Part shown: one piece after another, positions 1-6,265 of the stretch
Position numbering within the stretch: position 1 is the stretch's first letter
How the letters are laid out: the number at the start of each line of letters is the position of its first letter
NCBI GenBank assembly: GCA_023417665.1
Contig: JAEZFA010000049.1
Location: 1-6,265, forward strand
Origin: Pseudomonadota bacterium
Lineage (GTDB): Bacteria; Pseudomonadota; Alphaproteobacteria; Rhizobiales; Xanthobacteraceae
DNA length: 6,265 nt
Direction of reading: 5' to 3'
Program-made: the position numbers and the translations under genes
Notes under the pieces: generated by a model
Told to the model about the DNA's origin: nothing
Database searches by the model: none
Seen by the model: the letters and a program-made list of their open reading frames with translations, nothing else

Positions 1-248
1 CCGCCGACTTCATCGGCGATGGCATCCGTTGCAACTGCATCTGCCCGGGCACCATCGAAACGCCTTCCATGCTCGGCCGCGCCGCGGCGCAAGGGCCGGA
101 CGGCATGAAGAACTTCGTTGCGCGCCAGCCGCTCGGCAGGCTCGGCACGACCGACGAAATCGCCATGCTCGCGCTTTATCTCGCGAGCGATGAAAGCTCG
201 TTCACGACCGGCGGCGCGCATGTCGCCGATGGCGGCTGGACCCTATAA
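1..248 (+). CDS. SDR family oxidoreductase, BDH2/DHRS6-like, C-terminal part (5' end outside window)
   Basis: This is the last 81 codons of a short-chain dehydrogenase, read in the frame starting at base 3 and ending in TAA at 246-248. The catalytic YxxxK and the N-terminal Rossmann motif lie outside the window. What remains closely resembles, from memory, the C-terminus of human BDH2/DHRS6: an IRCNCICPGTIETPS stretch (the SDR PG motif after beta-6), then LASDES, and a terminal DGGWTL. Two arginines (fragment residues 26 and 41) fall where DHRS6 has arginines proposed to bind a carboxylate substrate, so a hydroxy acid is a reasonable substrate class. Bacterial relatives include 3-hydroxybutyrate dehydrogenases and 2-keto-3-deoxy-L-fuconate dehydrogenases, and the fragment cannot separate these. 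The next SDR gene starts 11 bases downstream, so the two are probably co-transcribed. SDR membership is certain; the subfamily is likely. Confidence 0.9.
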   Translation, partial: ADFIGDGIRCNCICPGTIETPSMLGRAAAQGPDGMKNFVARQPLGRLGTTDEIAMLALYLASDESSFTTGGAHVADGGWTL

Positions 249-251
249 GGA
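247..251 (+). promoter_or_regulatory. Shine-Dalgarno site for the SDR gene at 260
   Basis: AAGGA sits 8 bases before the ATG at 260 and overlaps the TAA stop of the preceding gene. This supports the ATG at 260 as the start and suggests coupled translation of the two SDR genes. Confidence 0.7.
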
Positions 252-259
252 TTTCCCCC

Positions 260-1006
260 ATGAACAAGATCGATCTTTCCGGACGCGTTGCGGTCGTGAC
301 CGGCGGCGCACAAGGCTTCGGCCGCGCGATTACTGAGCGCTTTGTCAGCTCCGGCGCGCGCGTCGCGATCTGGGACATGGATCAGGTCTTTGCCCAGCGA
401 ACGGCGAATGAAGTCGGCAACGGCACCAAGTCCTACGGCCTCGACGTTTCAGATCTTGCCGCAGTCGAGAAAGCGCGCGACGCAACGATCAAGGACTTCG
501 GGAAGATCGACATTCTCGTGAATAACGCAGGCGTGGCAGGCGCAAATGCCACCGTCTGGGATACCACGGTCGAGGAATGGCGGCGCGTCATGCGTATCAA
601 CCTCGACGGGCCGTTCGTGTGCTCAAAGGCAGTCGTTCCACACATGATTGCGCAGAAATACGGCCGGATCGTCAACATTGCCTCGATCGCGGGCAAGGAA
701 GGCAACCCGAATGCCGCGCACTACTCCGCATCCAAGGCCGGAGTCATCGCGCTCACCAAGTCGCTCGGCAAGGAACTGGCGTCCTACGACATCGCCGTCA
801 ATGCCGTCACGCCAGCCGCCGCCAAGACCGCGATCTTCGACCAGATCACGCAGCAGCATATCGATTTCATGCTTTCGAAAATCCCGCGCGCGCGTTTCGT
901 CAAGGTCGAGGAACTTGCCGCGATGGTGGCCTGGATGGCGTCGGAGGATAATTCGTTCACCACCGGCGCGGTTTTCGACATCTCCGGCGGGCGCGCGACG
1001 TACTAG
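260..1006 (+). CDS. SDR family NAD(P)-dependent oxidoreductase (FabG-like)
   Basis: A complete 248-residue classical short-chain dehydrogenase, the usual length for the family, expected to be soluble and probably tetrameric. Visible motifs are the nucleotide-binding TGGAQGFG at residues 14-21, NNAG at 88-91, and the catalytic tetrad Asn114, Ser142, Tyr155 and Lys159 (in YSASK). An Asp at residue 39, at the end of the second beta strand (VAIWD), is typical of NAD(H)-preferring enzymes. The usual Pro-Gly after beta-6 is Pro-Ala here (TPAAAKT, residues 184-190), a departure in the loop that borders cofactor and substrate. It follows a BDH2-like SDR gene at 11 bases, and AAGGA precedes the ATG by 8 bases. 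Automatic pipelines would probably call it 3-oxoacyl-ACP reductase. The NAD-type Asp and the paired SDR make a catabolic alcohol or sugar-acid dehydrogenase at least as likely. The substrate is unknown. Confidence 0.93.
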   Translation: MNKIDLSGRVAVVTGGAQGFGRAITERFVSSGARVAIWDMDQVFAQRTANEVGNGTKSYGLDVSDLAAVEKARDATIKDFGKIDILVNNAGVAGANATVWDTTVEEWRRVMRINLDGPFVCSKAVVPHMIAQKYGRIVNIASIAGKEGNPNAAHYSASKAGVIALTKSLGKELASYDIAVNAVTPAAAKTAIFDQITQQHIDFMLSKIPRARFVKVEELAAMVAWMASEDNSFTTGAVFDISGGRATY

Positions 1007-1044
1007 CGTTTCTAACGGTCGGTGCCGTCGGCTATGCTGTCGCC

Positions 1045-1668
1045 ATGCAGCAAGCCATTGGCACCACACACCCTGCCCGGCCGCGTGAATATTCCGCGCG
1101 CCGCCTAGCATTTATCGTGCTTGCAGTTCTTCCCATCGCTTTCAGCGCATATGCCGAAGAGCCGAAAGATAGGCGCATCATCCGGAACGTGACGCCGGAC
1201 AGCATCCCGATCATCGTCCTGCCTCCGCGCGGCGAGACGAAGCCGGCTCCGCGGGTGCCAGACCTGCCCGGCGAAAGAATTCACACGACGCTTCGGGACG
1301 ACGGGACGGTCCATGCCGGCGGTCACAGGCTTGTTCTGGCCGGCGTAACGCCGCTTCAATCCGGAACCCTGTGCGAGAGCCCCACGCATGGGCGCTGGGC
1401 CTGCGGGGTCCGATCCTATGTCGCGCTCCGCGCACTCGTCCACGGCAAGGAACTGCGATGCCATACGCCCGGCCAGATCACGGATGGCACGATCGTCCGC
1501 TGCTACAACGCCAGCACGGACATTTCGCACTGGCTGTTGCAGGAAGGCTGGGCGCTCTACGACCCGGCCGCGGCGGACCCCGCGCTGGCCGCGGCTGCCG
1601 ACGAGGCCCGGAAACGGGGCCGCGGGATGTGGCAGAACAATTCCCGGCCGCTCGCGGCGAGCCGTTAG
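1045..1668 (+). CDS. Exported thermonuclease-like (SNase fold) protein, probably lacking nuclease residues
   Basis: A 207-residue protein. Residues 21-35 form a hydrophobic core preceded by Arg19-Arg20, and AYA at 35-37 before EEP gives a plausible signal peptidase I site, so it is probably periplasmic. The ATG at 1045 is the only sensible start before the signal core, although no clear Shine-Dalgarno site precedes it and the n-region is long (20 residues). Residues 38-75 are proline-rich and probably unstructured. Residues 80-197 follow the staphylococcal nuclease plan: HRLVLAGVTP, an alanine-rich helix, HGKELRCH, a DGTIVRCY strand, WLLQEGWALY, and the closing RKRGRGMW. The catalytic positions look lost: VDTPE of the classic enzyme reads GVTPL here, and the strand with the second catalytic Arg has none at that place. 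Cys110, 120, 139 and 153 could form disulfides. A binding or structural role is more likely than DNA cleavage. It lies 38 bases after the SDR gene and may be a separate unit. Confidence 0.82.
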   Translation: MQQAIGTTHPARPREYSARRLAFIVLAVLPIAFSAYAEEPKDRRIIRNVTPDSIPIIVLPPRGETKPAPRVPDLPGERIHTTLRDDGTVHAGGHRLVLAGVTPLQSGTLCESPTHGRWACGVRSYVALRALVHGKELRCHTPGQITDGTIVRCYNASTDISHWLLQEGWALYDPAAADPALAAAADEARKRGRGMWQNNSRPLAASR

Positions 1669-2438
1669 CTGCTCTTATCGCGCACGGAAAACGAAAACGG
1701 CCGCGATACCGCGCGACGGATTGGCGATGGCAACAAGCCACTCAGCCAGGTCACGAAACTGAAGAACCGCGGGAACGTCACGATTTCCCGATTGCGCGCA
1801 AGACCGTCGCGGATCAACCGCGCCGCCTTCGCAGCGCTCATGATGAAGGGCTTCGCGCCCTTCTCCGCAAGGCTCATGCGCGTTTCGACATAGCCGGGGC
1901 ATACGACGCTGACCTTCACGCCGTAAGGCATGAGCGCATCGCGGAGCGACTTTCCGTAGTTCAGGATCGCGGCCTTGCTCGCGCTGTAGCTTGGCGCGAG
2001 CGGCAACGGTACATAGGCCGCAATCGAACTCATCAGCGCAATCTGGCCGCTCCGTCGTTCCGTCATTCTCGGAATAAGCGGCTGCACCGTGTTCGCCGCG
2101 CCGAGAATGTTGATCTGCAGCAGTTCGTAGGCGGCGTTCGCGTCTTCGACGGCGTGCTCATCCGTCATGCCGGCAATAACGCCTGCATTTGCTATCACGA
2201 GGCTTACAGGGGTCCGCGCATCGAGGTCGCGTATCCATGCGGCCAAGCGCTCACGCTCGCGGACGTCACCGATGAACGAAATCACCTCGGCACCTTTTGC
2301 GCGGCAGGCAGCAGCTACCGATTCCAGCCTCGCGGCATCGCGGCCGGTGATGGCGAGGATCGTCTCCGGCGCGGCGTATTCCAGCGCAAGCGCCTCACCA
2401 ATCCCCCTCGATGCACCGGTTATCAGGATTGTCTGCAT
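1665..2438 (-). CDS. rkpH: RkpH-like NADPH-type short-chain dehydrogenase (third gene of the rkp-like operon)
   Basis: A 257-residue classical SDR, counted from the ATG at 2438. Motifs: TGASRGIG at residues 7-14, Arg33 after beta-2 (ITGRD, typical of NADPH use), Asp58, ANAG at 83-86, Asn110, Ser138, Tyr151 and Lys155 (YSASK), and PGYVET at 181-186. The last 35 residues carry a hydrophobic stretch (about 225-237, with FFSFVTWL) and then a basic tail, which could touch the membrane or a lipid substrate. It is the third gene after a synthase and an oxoamine synthase, the order reported for S. meliloti rkpA-G-H. From that context I infer that it reduces the ketone of the RkpG product, as 3-ketosphinganine reductase does in sphingolipid synthesis. 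The symbol rests on synteny and family, not on alignment. Its stop codon overlaps that of the convergent nuclease-like gene. An alternative CTG start at 2468 is discussed under findings. Confidence 0.88.
   Translation of the reverse strand: MQTILITGASRGIGEALALEYAAPETILAITGRDAARLESVAAACRAKGAEVISFIGDVRERERLAAWIRDLDARTPVSLVIANAGVIAGMTDEHAVEDANAAYELLQINILGAANTVQPLIPRMTERRSGQIALMSSIAAYVPLPLAPSYSASKAAILNYGKSLRDALMPYGVKVSVVCPGYVETRMSLAEKGAKPFIMSAAKAARLIRDGLARNREIVTFPRFFSFVTWLSGLLPSPIRRAVSRPFSFSVRDKSS
1676..1708. repeat. 7-bp perfect inverted repeat just past the convergent stop codons
   Basis: TATCGCG (1676-1682) pairs with CGCGATA (1702-1708) around a 19-base A-rich loop. It begins 8 bases after the stop of the nuclease-like gene and lies inside the 3' end of the rkpH-like gene. 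No T-run follows on either side, so it is not a convincing intrinsic terminator. Confidence 0.3.
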
Positions 2439-2474
2439 GGAGCGATGGTCGCGCCCTTCCGGCTGCAGCCGCTA

Positions 2475-2480
2475 TCCTCC
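2475..2480 (-). promoter_or_regulatory. Strong Shine-Dalgarno-like GGAGGA between the rkpG-like and rkpH-like genes
   Basis: On the minus strand GGAGGA lies in the loop of a perfect 6-bp hairpin (GCCGCT at 2486-2481 pairing with AGCGGC at 2473-2468). It is 36 bases before the ATG at 2438, too far to serve it directly, but only 6 bases before an in-frame CTG at 2468. It may load ribosomes for the downstream SDR gene, or it may be fortuitous. Confidence 0.4.
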
Positions 2481-2492
2481 AGCGGCGGCGCC

Positions 2493-3854
2493 TTACATCT
2501 TCATGTTCAGCGGAATGTTCTGGATGTCGTTGTCGATCTGCGCAAGTTCTTCGACCACCACGGCAAGCGCGTGGTCAATATCCTCGAAGGTATGCGAAGT
2601 ATTGAGGAAGAACCGCAGCCGGGAGGTCTTGGGCGGCACACCGGGATAGAGCACCGGCTGCACATTGATGCCGCGCTTGAACATCCGGTCGGACAGCATA
2701 GCCGCAGGAAGCGAATCGCCGACGATCACGGGACTGACGGCGGTCTGCATGCTTGTGCCGAGGTTCAGTCCCTTCTCTTTCGCGCTTTCAGCGAAATGCC
2801 GGGCATTCGCCTGAAGCTTCTGCACCCTTTCAGGCTCTCGATGCATAAGGTCGAGCGCTTTCGCGGCGGTCGCCGCGATCACGGACGGCAGCGCGACGCT
2901 ATAGACGAACGCCCCTCCGAGAGAGCGGAGAAAATCAACCATCACCGCGCTTCCGGCAACGTAGCCGCCGGCACCCACCAGCGTCTTGGAGAGCGTGCCC
3001 ATCCATATATCGACCTGCTTGGGATCGAAGCCGAACACTTCCGTTACGCCATGGCCGCGCGCGCCGAGCACGCCCAATGAATGCGCCTCGTCCACCATCA
3101 GCCAGCAGCCGTATTTCTCCTTGATCTCAAGAAGCCGCGGCATGTCGGGATAGTCGCCGTCCATGCTGTAGTGGCCTTCGACCGCGATCATCACGCGCTC
3201 GTAGCGATCGCGAAGCTGTTCTAGTTGTGCCTCCAGCGCATCCATGTCGTTGTGCGGGAAAGTCCGGCGCGCCGCGCCTGACATCACCGCGCCGGTGACA
3301 ATGCTGTTATGCGCGGCCGAGTCGAACAGGACGAGATCCTTCGCACCGAGCATCTGGCCGATAACGCAGACGTTCGTGCCATACCCACTGACGAAGAGCA
3401 GAGCTTCCTCGGCACCGTAATGTTTGGCGAGTCCTTCTTCCAGTTGCCGGTGCACGATACGCTCACCCGCAACCACGCGGCTTCCCGAACAGGAAATGCC
3501 AAAGCGATCGATCGCATCTTTCGCGGCGTCAACGATTTCAGGATGCCCGTTGAGGCTCAGGTAATCGTAGCAGGAGAAGTTCAGGTATTCCTTGCCGTCG
3601 ATGCTGGTTCGCGAACTCGCGAGCCCGTCATGCATCTTGAAATAGGGATTGGCGAGCCCGAAGCGCTCGCCAAACAGACGCTGCATCCGGATCTCTTCAT
3701 AACCCGGCAATGTCTCGAACTTCGTGAAGGCGGCTCGCTTTGCCTTCAACGCGGCATCGGCTGCAAGTTTGCCTCTATCCGAACCGCGCATGGTCTGAAC
3801 GCGCGCAAGCAACTTGTCGCGCGACGACGCATCTAGCCCCGGTTTCTTCGCCAT
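2493..3854 (-). CDS. rkpG: RkpG-like PLP-dependent alpha-oxoamine synthase (AONS/ALAS/SPT family)
   Basis: A 453-residue fold-type I PLP enzyme, longer than BioF (about 385) because of a roughly 75-residue N-terminal extension. Family motifs: FSCYDYLSL at 93-101, GSRVVAGERIVH at 124-135, SGYGTN at 156-161, His182 in AAHNSI (the ring-stacking His position), EGHYSMDGD at 226-234, DEAHS at 255-259 (Asp255 for the PLP nitrogen), and GTLSKT with Lys290 as the Schiff-base lysine. Such enzymes condense an acyl thioester with glycine, alanine or serine, losing CO2, to give a 2-amino-3-ketone. A biotin BioF role is unlikely: no bio genes are near, and the ATG directly follows the stop of a synthase ending in a carrier protein, so the acyl donor is probably that ACP. 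A weak GGA precedes the start within the synthase gene. Synteny with S. meliloti rkpG, a capsule gene, gives the symbol. The amino-acid substrate cannot be told from sequence. Confidence 0.9.
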   Translation of the reverse strand: MAKKPGLDASSRDKLLARVQTMRGSDRGKLAADAALKAKRAAFTKFETLPGYEEIRMQRLFGERFGLANPYFKMHDGLASSRTSIDGKEYLNFSCYDYLSLNGHPEIVDAAKDAIDRFGISCSGSRVVAGERIVHRQLEEGLAKHYGAEEALLFVSGYGTNVCVIGQMLGAKDLVLFDSAAHNSIVTGAVMSGAARRTFPHNDMDALEAQLEQLRDRYERVMIAVEGHYSMDGDYPDMPRLLEIKEKYGCWLMVDEAHSLGVLGARGHGVTEVFGFDPKQVDIWMGTLSKTLVGAGGYVAGSAVMVDFLRSLGGAFVYSVALPSVIAATAAKALDLMHREPERVQKLQANARHFAESAKEKGLNLGTSMQTAVSPVIVGDSLPAAMLSDRMFKRGINVQPVLYPGVPPKTSRLRFFLNTSHTFEDIDHALAVVVEELAQIDNDIQNIPLNMKM

Positions 3855-6265
3855 TTATTGTGATCCGGCGGATCGAACGTCCGAATCCTTCACCATCTTC
3901 TGAGCAATGGCAATCTTCTCGGCCGACGTGGATGTCAGGTGAGCCTCCGCGAACCTGGCGACGCCACCCGTCTCCTGGCCGTCCTGCTGCTCGCCGCCCG
4001 AAGCGTCCGACAGGATCGCCTCGGCGATCCCGACAACCGTCAATGTGCCTGCGGACGCCGACAGCGGAATGCTGATCCCGAACGTCTGTTCGAGGCCGGA
4101 AACGAGCTCCAGCGCCATGAGCGAATCCAACCCAATATCAGCAAGCGGCCGGGTTCGGTTTATGTCGTCCTCCGGGGCATGGAGCACGCGGGCCAGATGC
4201 GTGACGATGACGTCGCTGATCTTGACCCGCGCCTTGTCGGTGCCTTCGGCCTTCAGAAGCGCCTTCACATCGATCTGGGCCGCGCCTCCCTCTGCCGCAC
4301 GCCCGCCGCGCGTCAACCGCGCATAAGTCGGCGACTTCAGCACCGGCAAAAGATCGCTGGAGAAGCCGCCATCATTCGGCGAAATAGTCATCACGGCGGC
4401 ATCCGGATGCAACGGCGCATAGGACAGCGCTTGGTGCATCAGTTCCAAGGCCTCGCGCGCGCGCAAGCCAGAGACCCCCATTACCTTCTTCAGGTTCTGC
4501 TGGAGCTTCTCGTTCCGCGCAAGCACACCAACATCGAGGATCGGCCCCCAGCCGATCGCGAGTGCAGGCAATCCCTCGGTACGGCGTTTGCGCGCAAGCC
4601 CTTCCATATAAGCGTTTGCGGCGACGTAATTGCCCTGCCCTGGATTGCCCATAGACGTCGTCACCGACGAGAACATGACGAAATATTCCAGCTTGCGGTC
4701 CCGCGTCACCGCATCGAGATTGTCCGCGCCGAGCACCTTGGGATTGAGCACATTCACGAGGCGCTCGAAGTCGAGATTGGGGATGATCGCATCGTCGAGC
4801 ACCATCGCGGAATGAATGACGCCTGCCACGGGCGGCATGCTCTCGTCGATCTTCTCGAAGAGATTCTGGACCGACAGGGCGTCGCTGACGTCACATGCAA
4901 CCGTCAGCACCTTCGCGCCAGCCGCCTTCAGGCTCGCCAAAACCCGCTGCGCCTCTTGTGTAGGCGTGACGCGGCGACCGACCATCACGAGATAGCGCGC
5001 ACCGCGATCAACAAGCCATTTCGCCGTCTCCAGACCGAAGCCGCCGAACGCGCCCGTGATCACATGCGTACCGGTGGCGCTGATCGTGAACGGCTGCGGC
5101 GTGGTCCTCAGATCCTGCGGCTTCGGCGGCTGCACCACAATTTTCCCGATGTGATGCGAGCGCTGCATCAGTTCGAAAGCGTCGGCCACATCGGCCGCCG
5201 CGAAAATGCTATGCGGCAAAGGCTTGTAAGCGCCCTTGGCGAATTGCTTCATGACTTCGCGGAATACTTTCTCGCCAAGTTCGCGATGTTCGCCGGTGAG
5301 CTGGTCGACGTCGACGCCGAAGTAGCTCAAATTCCTGCGGAACGGGCGCAGGCCGATATGTGTATTGGACACGTAATCGCGTTTGCCGAGTTCGATAAAA
5401 CGGCCGAAGGGCCGCAGGCAAGAGATCGAACGTTCCATGGCGTCGCCGGCCAGACTGTTCAACACCACATCGACGCCTTCGGGCACGATCTTCCGCACAC
5501 CTTCGGTGATGTTTACGGCGCGAGAGTCGAGCACATGGGTGATGCCGAGGGAGCGCAGCATGTCGCGCTTGGCGACCGAGCCTGCCGTCGCAATGATTTT
5601 TGCGCCCTTGTTTCGCGCGACTTGAATCGCTGCAAGACCGACGCCGCCCGCAGCACCGTGGATCAGCACCCACTCGTTGCGCTTGATCTTCGCAAGCGTC
5701 ACCAGACCATAATAGGCCGTCAGGAACGCGACCGGGATCGTCGCAGCACCGTCGGAAGACATGCCATCCGGAATCCTGGCAACCCGTTCGGCGGCGACGA
5801 CCGCGTGCGTCGAGAAAGCAGACGGCGCCATCGCCAGCACCCGCTCACCCGCCTGAACATTCTTCACGTTATCGCCGACGCGGCTGACGATGCCGGCACA
5901 CTCAAGTCCCAACGCAGGGCCGGTATAGCCATTCTCGAGCATGTCGTCGGGCAAGAGGCCGAGTACCCACATCAGATCGCGGAAGTTCAGGCCGGTGGCC
6001 TCTACGGCGATTTCGACCTCGTCAGCGCCGATATCGCCGCGACGCGCGGGTTGCCACGCCATGCGCGCGTTCGAGCGCATCTGCCGCACAAGCTTTGCAC
6101 CGGACAATTTCGGGCCGCTTGTCTTAACGGGCAGATTGCTGAGCTCCTGGAACCGCAACACGCGAACGCCGGTATCGTCGATCAGGAACTCGGTTTCTGT
6201 CGTGCCGCTGGCAATGAGCTGCGCCAGCGCTTTGGCCACTTCTTCCGGGTTCGCGCCTTTCGAGA
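3855..6265 (-). CDS. rkpA: RkpA-like type I polyketide/fatty-acid synthase, C-terminal ER-KR-ACP part (5' end outside window)
   Basis: The frame is open to the window edge; the GTG at 6239 is internal, and in-frame codons continue upstream of it. Numbering from that GTG, residues 75-370 are an MDR-type enoyl reductase (NFRDLMWVLG at 85-94, NADPH-binding HGAAGGVG at 194-201). Residues 385-570 are a ketoreductase: TGAFGGFG at 395-402, Lys501, Ser525, Tyr538 and Asn542, with the LDD motif at 481-483 that marks B-type (D-hydroxy) reductases. Residues 672-745 are an acyl carrier protein with Ser706 in GLDSL for phosphopantetheine. There is no C-terminal thioesterase; a Gly/Gln-rich linker and a charged tail of about 30 residues end the protein. 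The module therefore fully reduces its beta-carbon if an upstream DH exists, and leaves the chain on ACP for the next enzyme. In S. meliloti the equivalent RkpA is required for K-antigen capsule. KS, AT and DH are not visible. Domain calls are firm; the symbol rests on synteny. Confidence 0.93.
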   Translation of the reverse strand, partial: SKGANPEEVAKALAQLIASGTTETEFLIDDTGVRVLRFQELSNLPVKTSGPKLSGAKLVRQMRSNARMAWQPARRGDIGADEVEIAVEATGLNFRDLMWVLGLLPDDMLENGYTGPALGLECAGIVSRVGDNVKNVQAGERVLAMAPSAFSTHAVVAAERVARIPDGMSSDGAATIPVAFLTAYYGLVTLAKIKRNEWVLIHGAAGGVGLAAIQVARNKGAKIIATAGSVAKRDMLRSLGITHVLDSRAVNITEGVRKIVPEGVDVVLNSLAGDAMERSISCLRPFGRFIELGKRDYVSNTHIGLRPFRRNLSYFGVDVDQLTGEHRELGEKVFREVMKQFAKGAYKPLPHSIFAAADVADAFELMQRSHHIGKIVVQPPKPQDLRTTPQPFTISATGTHVITGAFGGFGLETAKWLVDRGARYLVMVGRRVTPTQEAQRVLASLKAAGAKVLTVACDVSDALSVQNLFEKIDESMPPVAGVIHSAMVLDDAIIPNLDFERLVNVLNPKVLGADNLDAVTRDRKLEYFVMFSSVTTSMGNPGQGNYVAANAYMEGLARKRRTEGLPALAIGWGPILDVGVLARNEKLQQNLKKVMGVSGLRAREALELMHQALSYAPLHPDAAVMTISPNDGGFSSDLLPVLKSPTYARLTRGGRAAEGGAAQIDVKALLKAEGTDKARVKISDVIVTHLARVLHAPEDDINRTRPLADIGLDSLMALELVSGLEQTFGISIPLSASAGTLTVVGIAEAILSDASGGEQQDGQETGGVARFAEAHLTSTSAEKIAIAQKMVKDSDVRSAGSQ

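Noticed and set aside
623..1111. A 162-codon frame on the minus strand opposite the second SDR gene
   Set aside because: It overlaps a complete SDR with all catalytic motifs, has no ribosome site of note, and has no recognisable domain.
1676..1708. Intrinsic terminator at the convergent junction
   Set aside because: The stem is 7 bp with a 19-base loop and no T-run on either strand; reported only as an inverted repeat.
2461..2470. 10-base palindrome GGCTGCAGCC as an operator
   Set aside because: A single short GC-rich palindrome inside an operon, with no promoter nearby; chance occurrence is likely.
1371..3080. A 569-codon open frame on the plus strand across the nuclease-like gene and antisense to the rkpH- and rkpG-like genes
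   Set aside because: Its translation is Arg/His-rich with no recognisable domain, and it covers three genes with clear family motifs. Such long empty frames are common opposite GC-rich genes.
2493..3854. Annotation as biotin-synthesis BioF (8-amino-7-oxononanoate synthase)
   Set aside because: The family is the same, but there are no bio genes, the N-terminus is extended, and the gene is fused in operon to a carrier-protein-ending synthase, which points to polyketide or lipid chemistry.
5209..5673. A 154-codon frame on the minus strand inside the synthase ER region
   Set aside because: Very arginine-rich and out of frame with the well-supported ER domain; a shadow frame.
6237..6239. GTG as the start codon of the synthase gene
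   Set aside because: The frame stays open upstream to the window edge and the encoded protein begins mid-enzyme before the ER domain, so the gene is cut by the window rather than starting here.

Overview
The window looks like chromosomal DNA of an alphaproteobacterium, most likely of the Hyphomicrobiales (Rhizobiales). The reasons are the GC-rich sequence (around 60% by eye), tight gene packing, and a gene order (multidomain synthase, oxoamine-synthase-like enzyme, short-chain dehydrogenase) that matches the rhizobial rkpA-rkpG-rkpH capsule region. No mobile element, RNA gene or CRISPR array is visible. Intergenic gaps are all under 60 bases, so there is no long non-coding stretch.

Left part, plus strand (1-1668): the 3' end of a BDH2/DHRS6-like short-chain dehydrogenase (SDR), then 11 bases later a second complete SDR with its own Shine-Dalgarno site. 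After 38 more bases comes a small exported protein with a degenerate staphylococcal-nuclease-like domain. The two SDR genes look like one operon for oxidising a hydroxy acid or sugar acid. The substrate cannot be read from the sequence.

Right part, minus strand (6265-1665): a compact three-gene operon. It contains the 3' end of a type I polyketide/fatty-acid synthase (ER-KR-ACP visible, 5' end outside the window), a PLP-dependent alpha-oxoamine synthase starting on the base after the synthase stop codon (TAAATG), and an NADPH-type SDR 54 bases further on. The family logic suggests that the synthase builds a reduced acyl chain on its carrier protein. The oxoamine synthase would then release the chain by decarboxylative condensation with an amino acid, giving a 2-amino-3-ketone, and the SDR would reduce the ketone. 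This resembles the first two steps of sphingoid base synthesis. In Sinorhizobium meliloti these genes are needed for K-antigen capsular polysaccharide; the sphingoid-like product is my inference.

The plus- and minus-strand blocks converge, and their stop codons overlap by four bases at 1665-1668.
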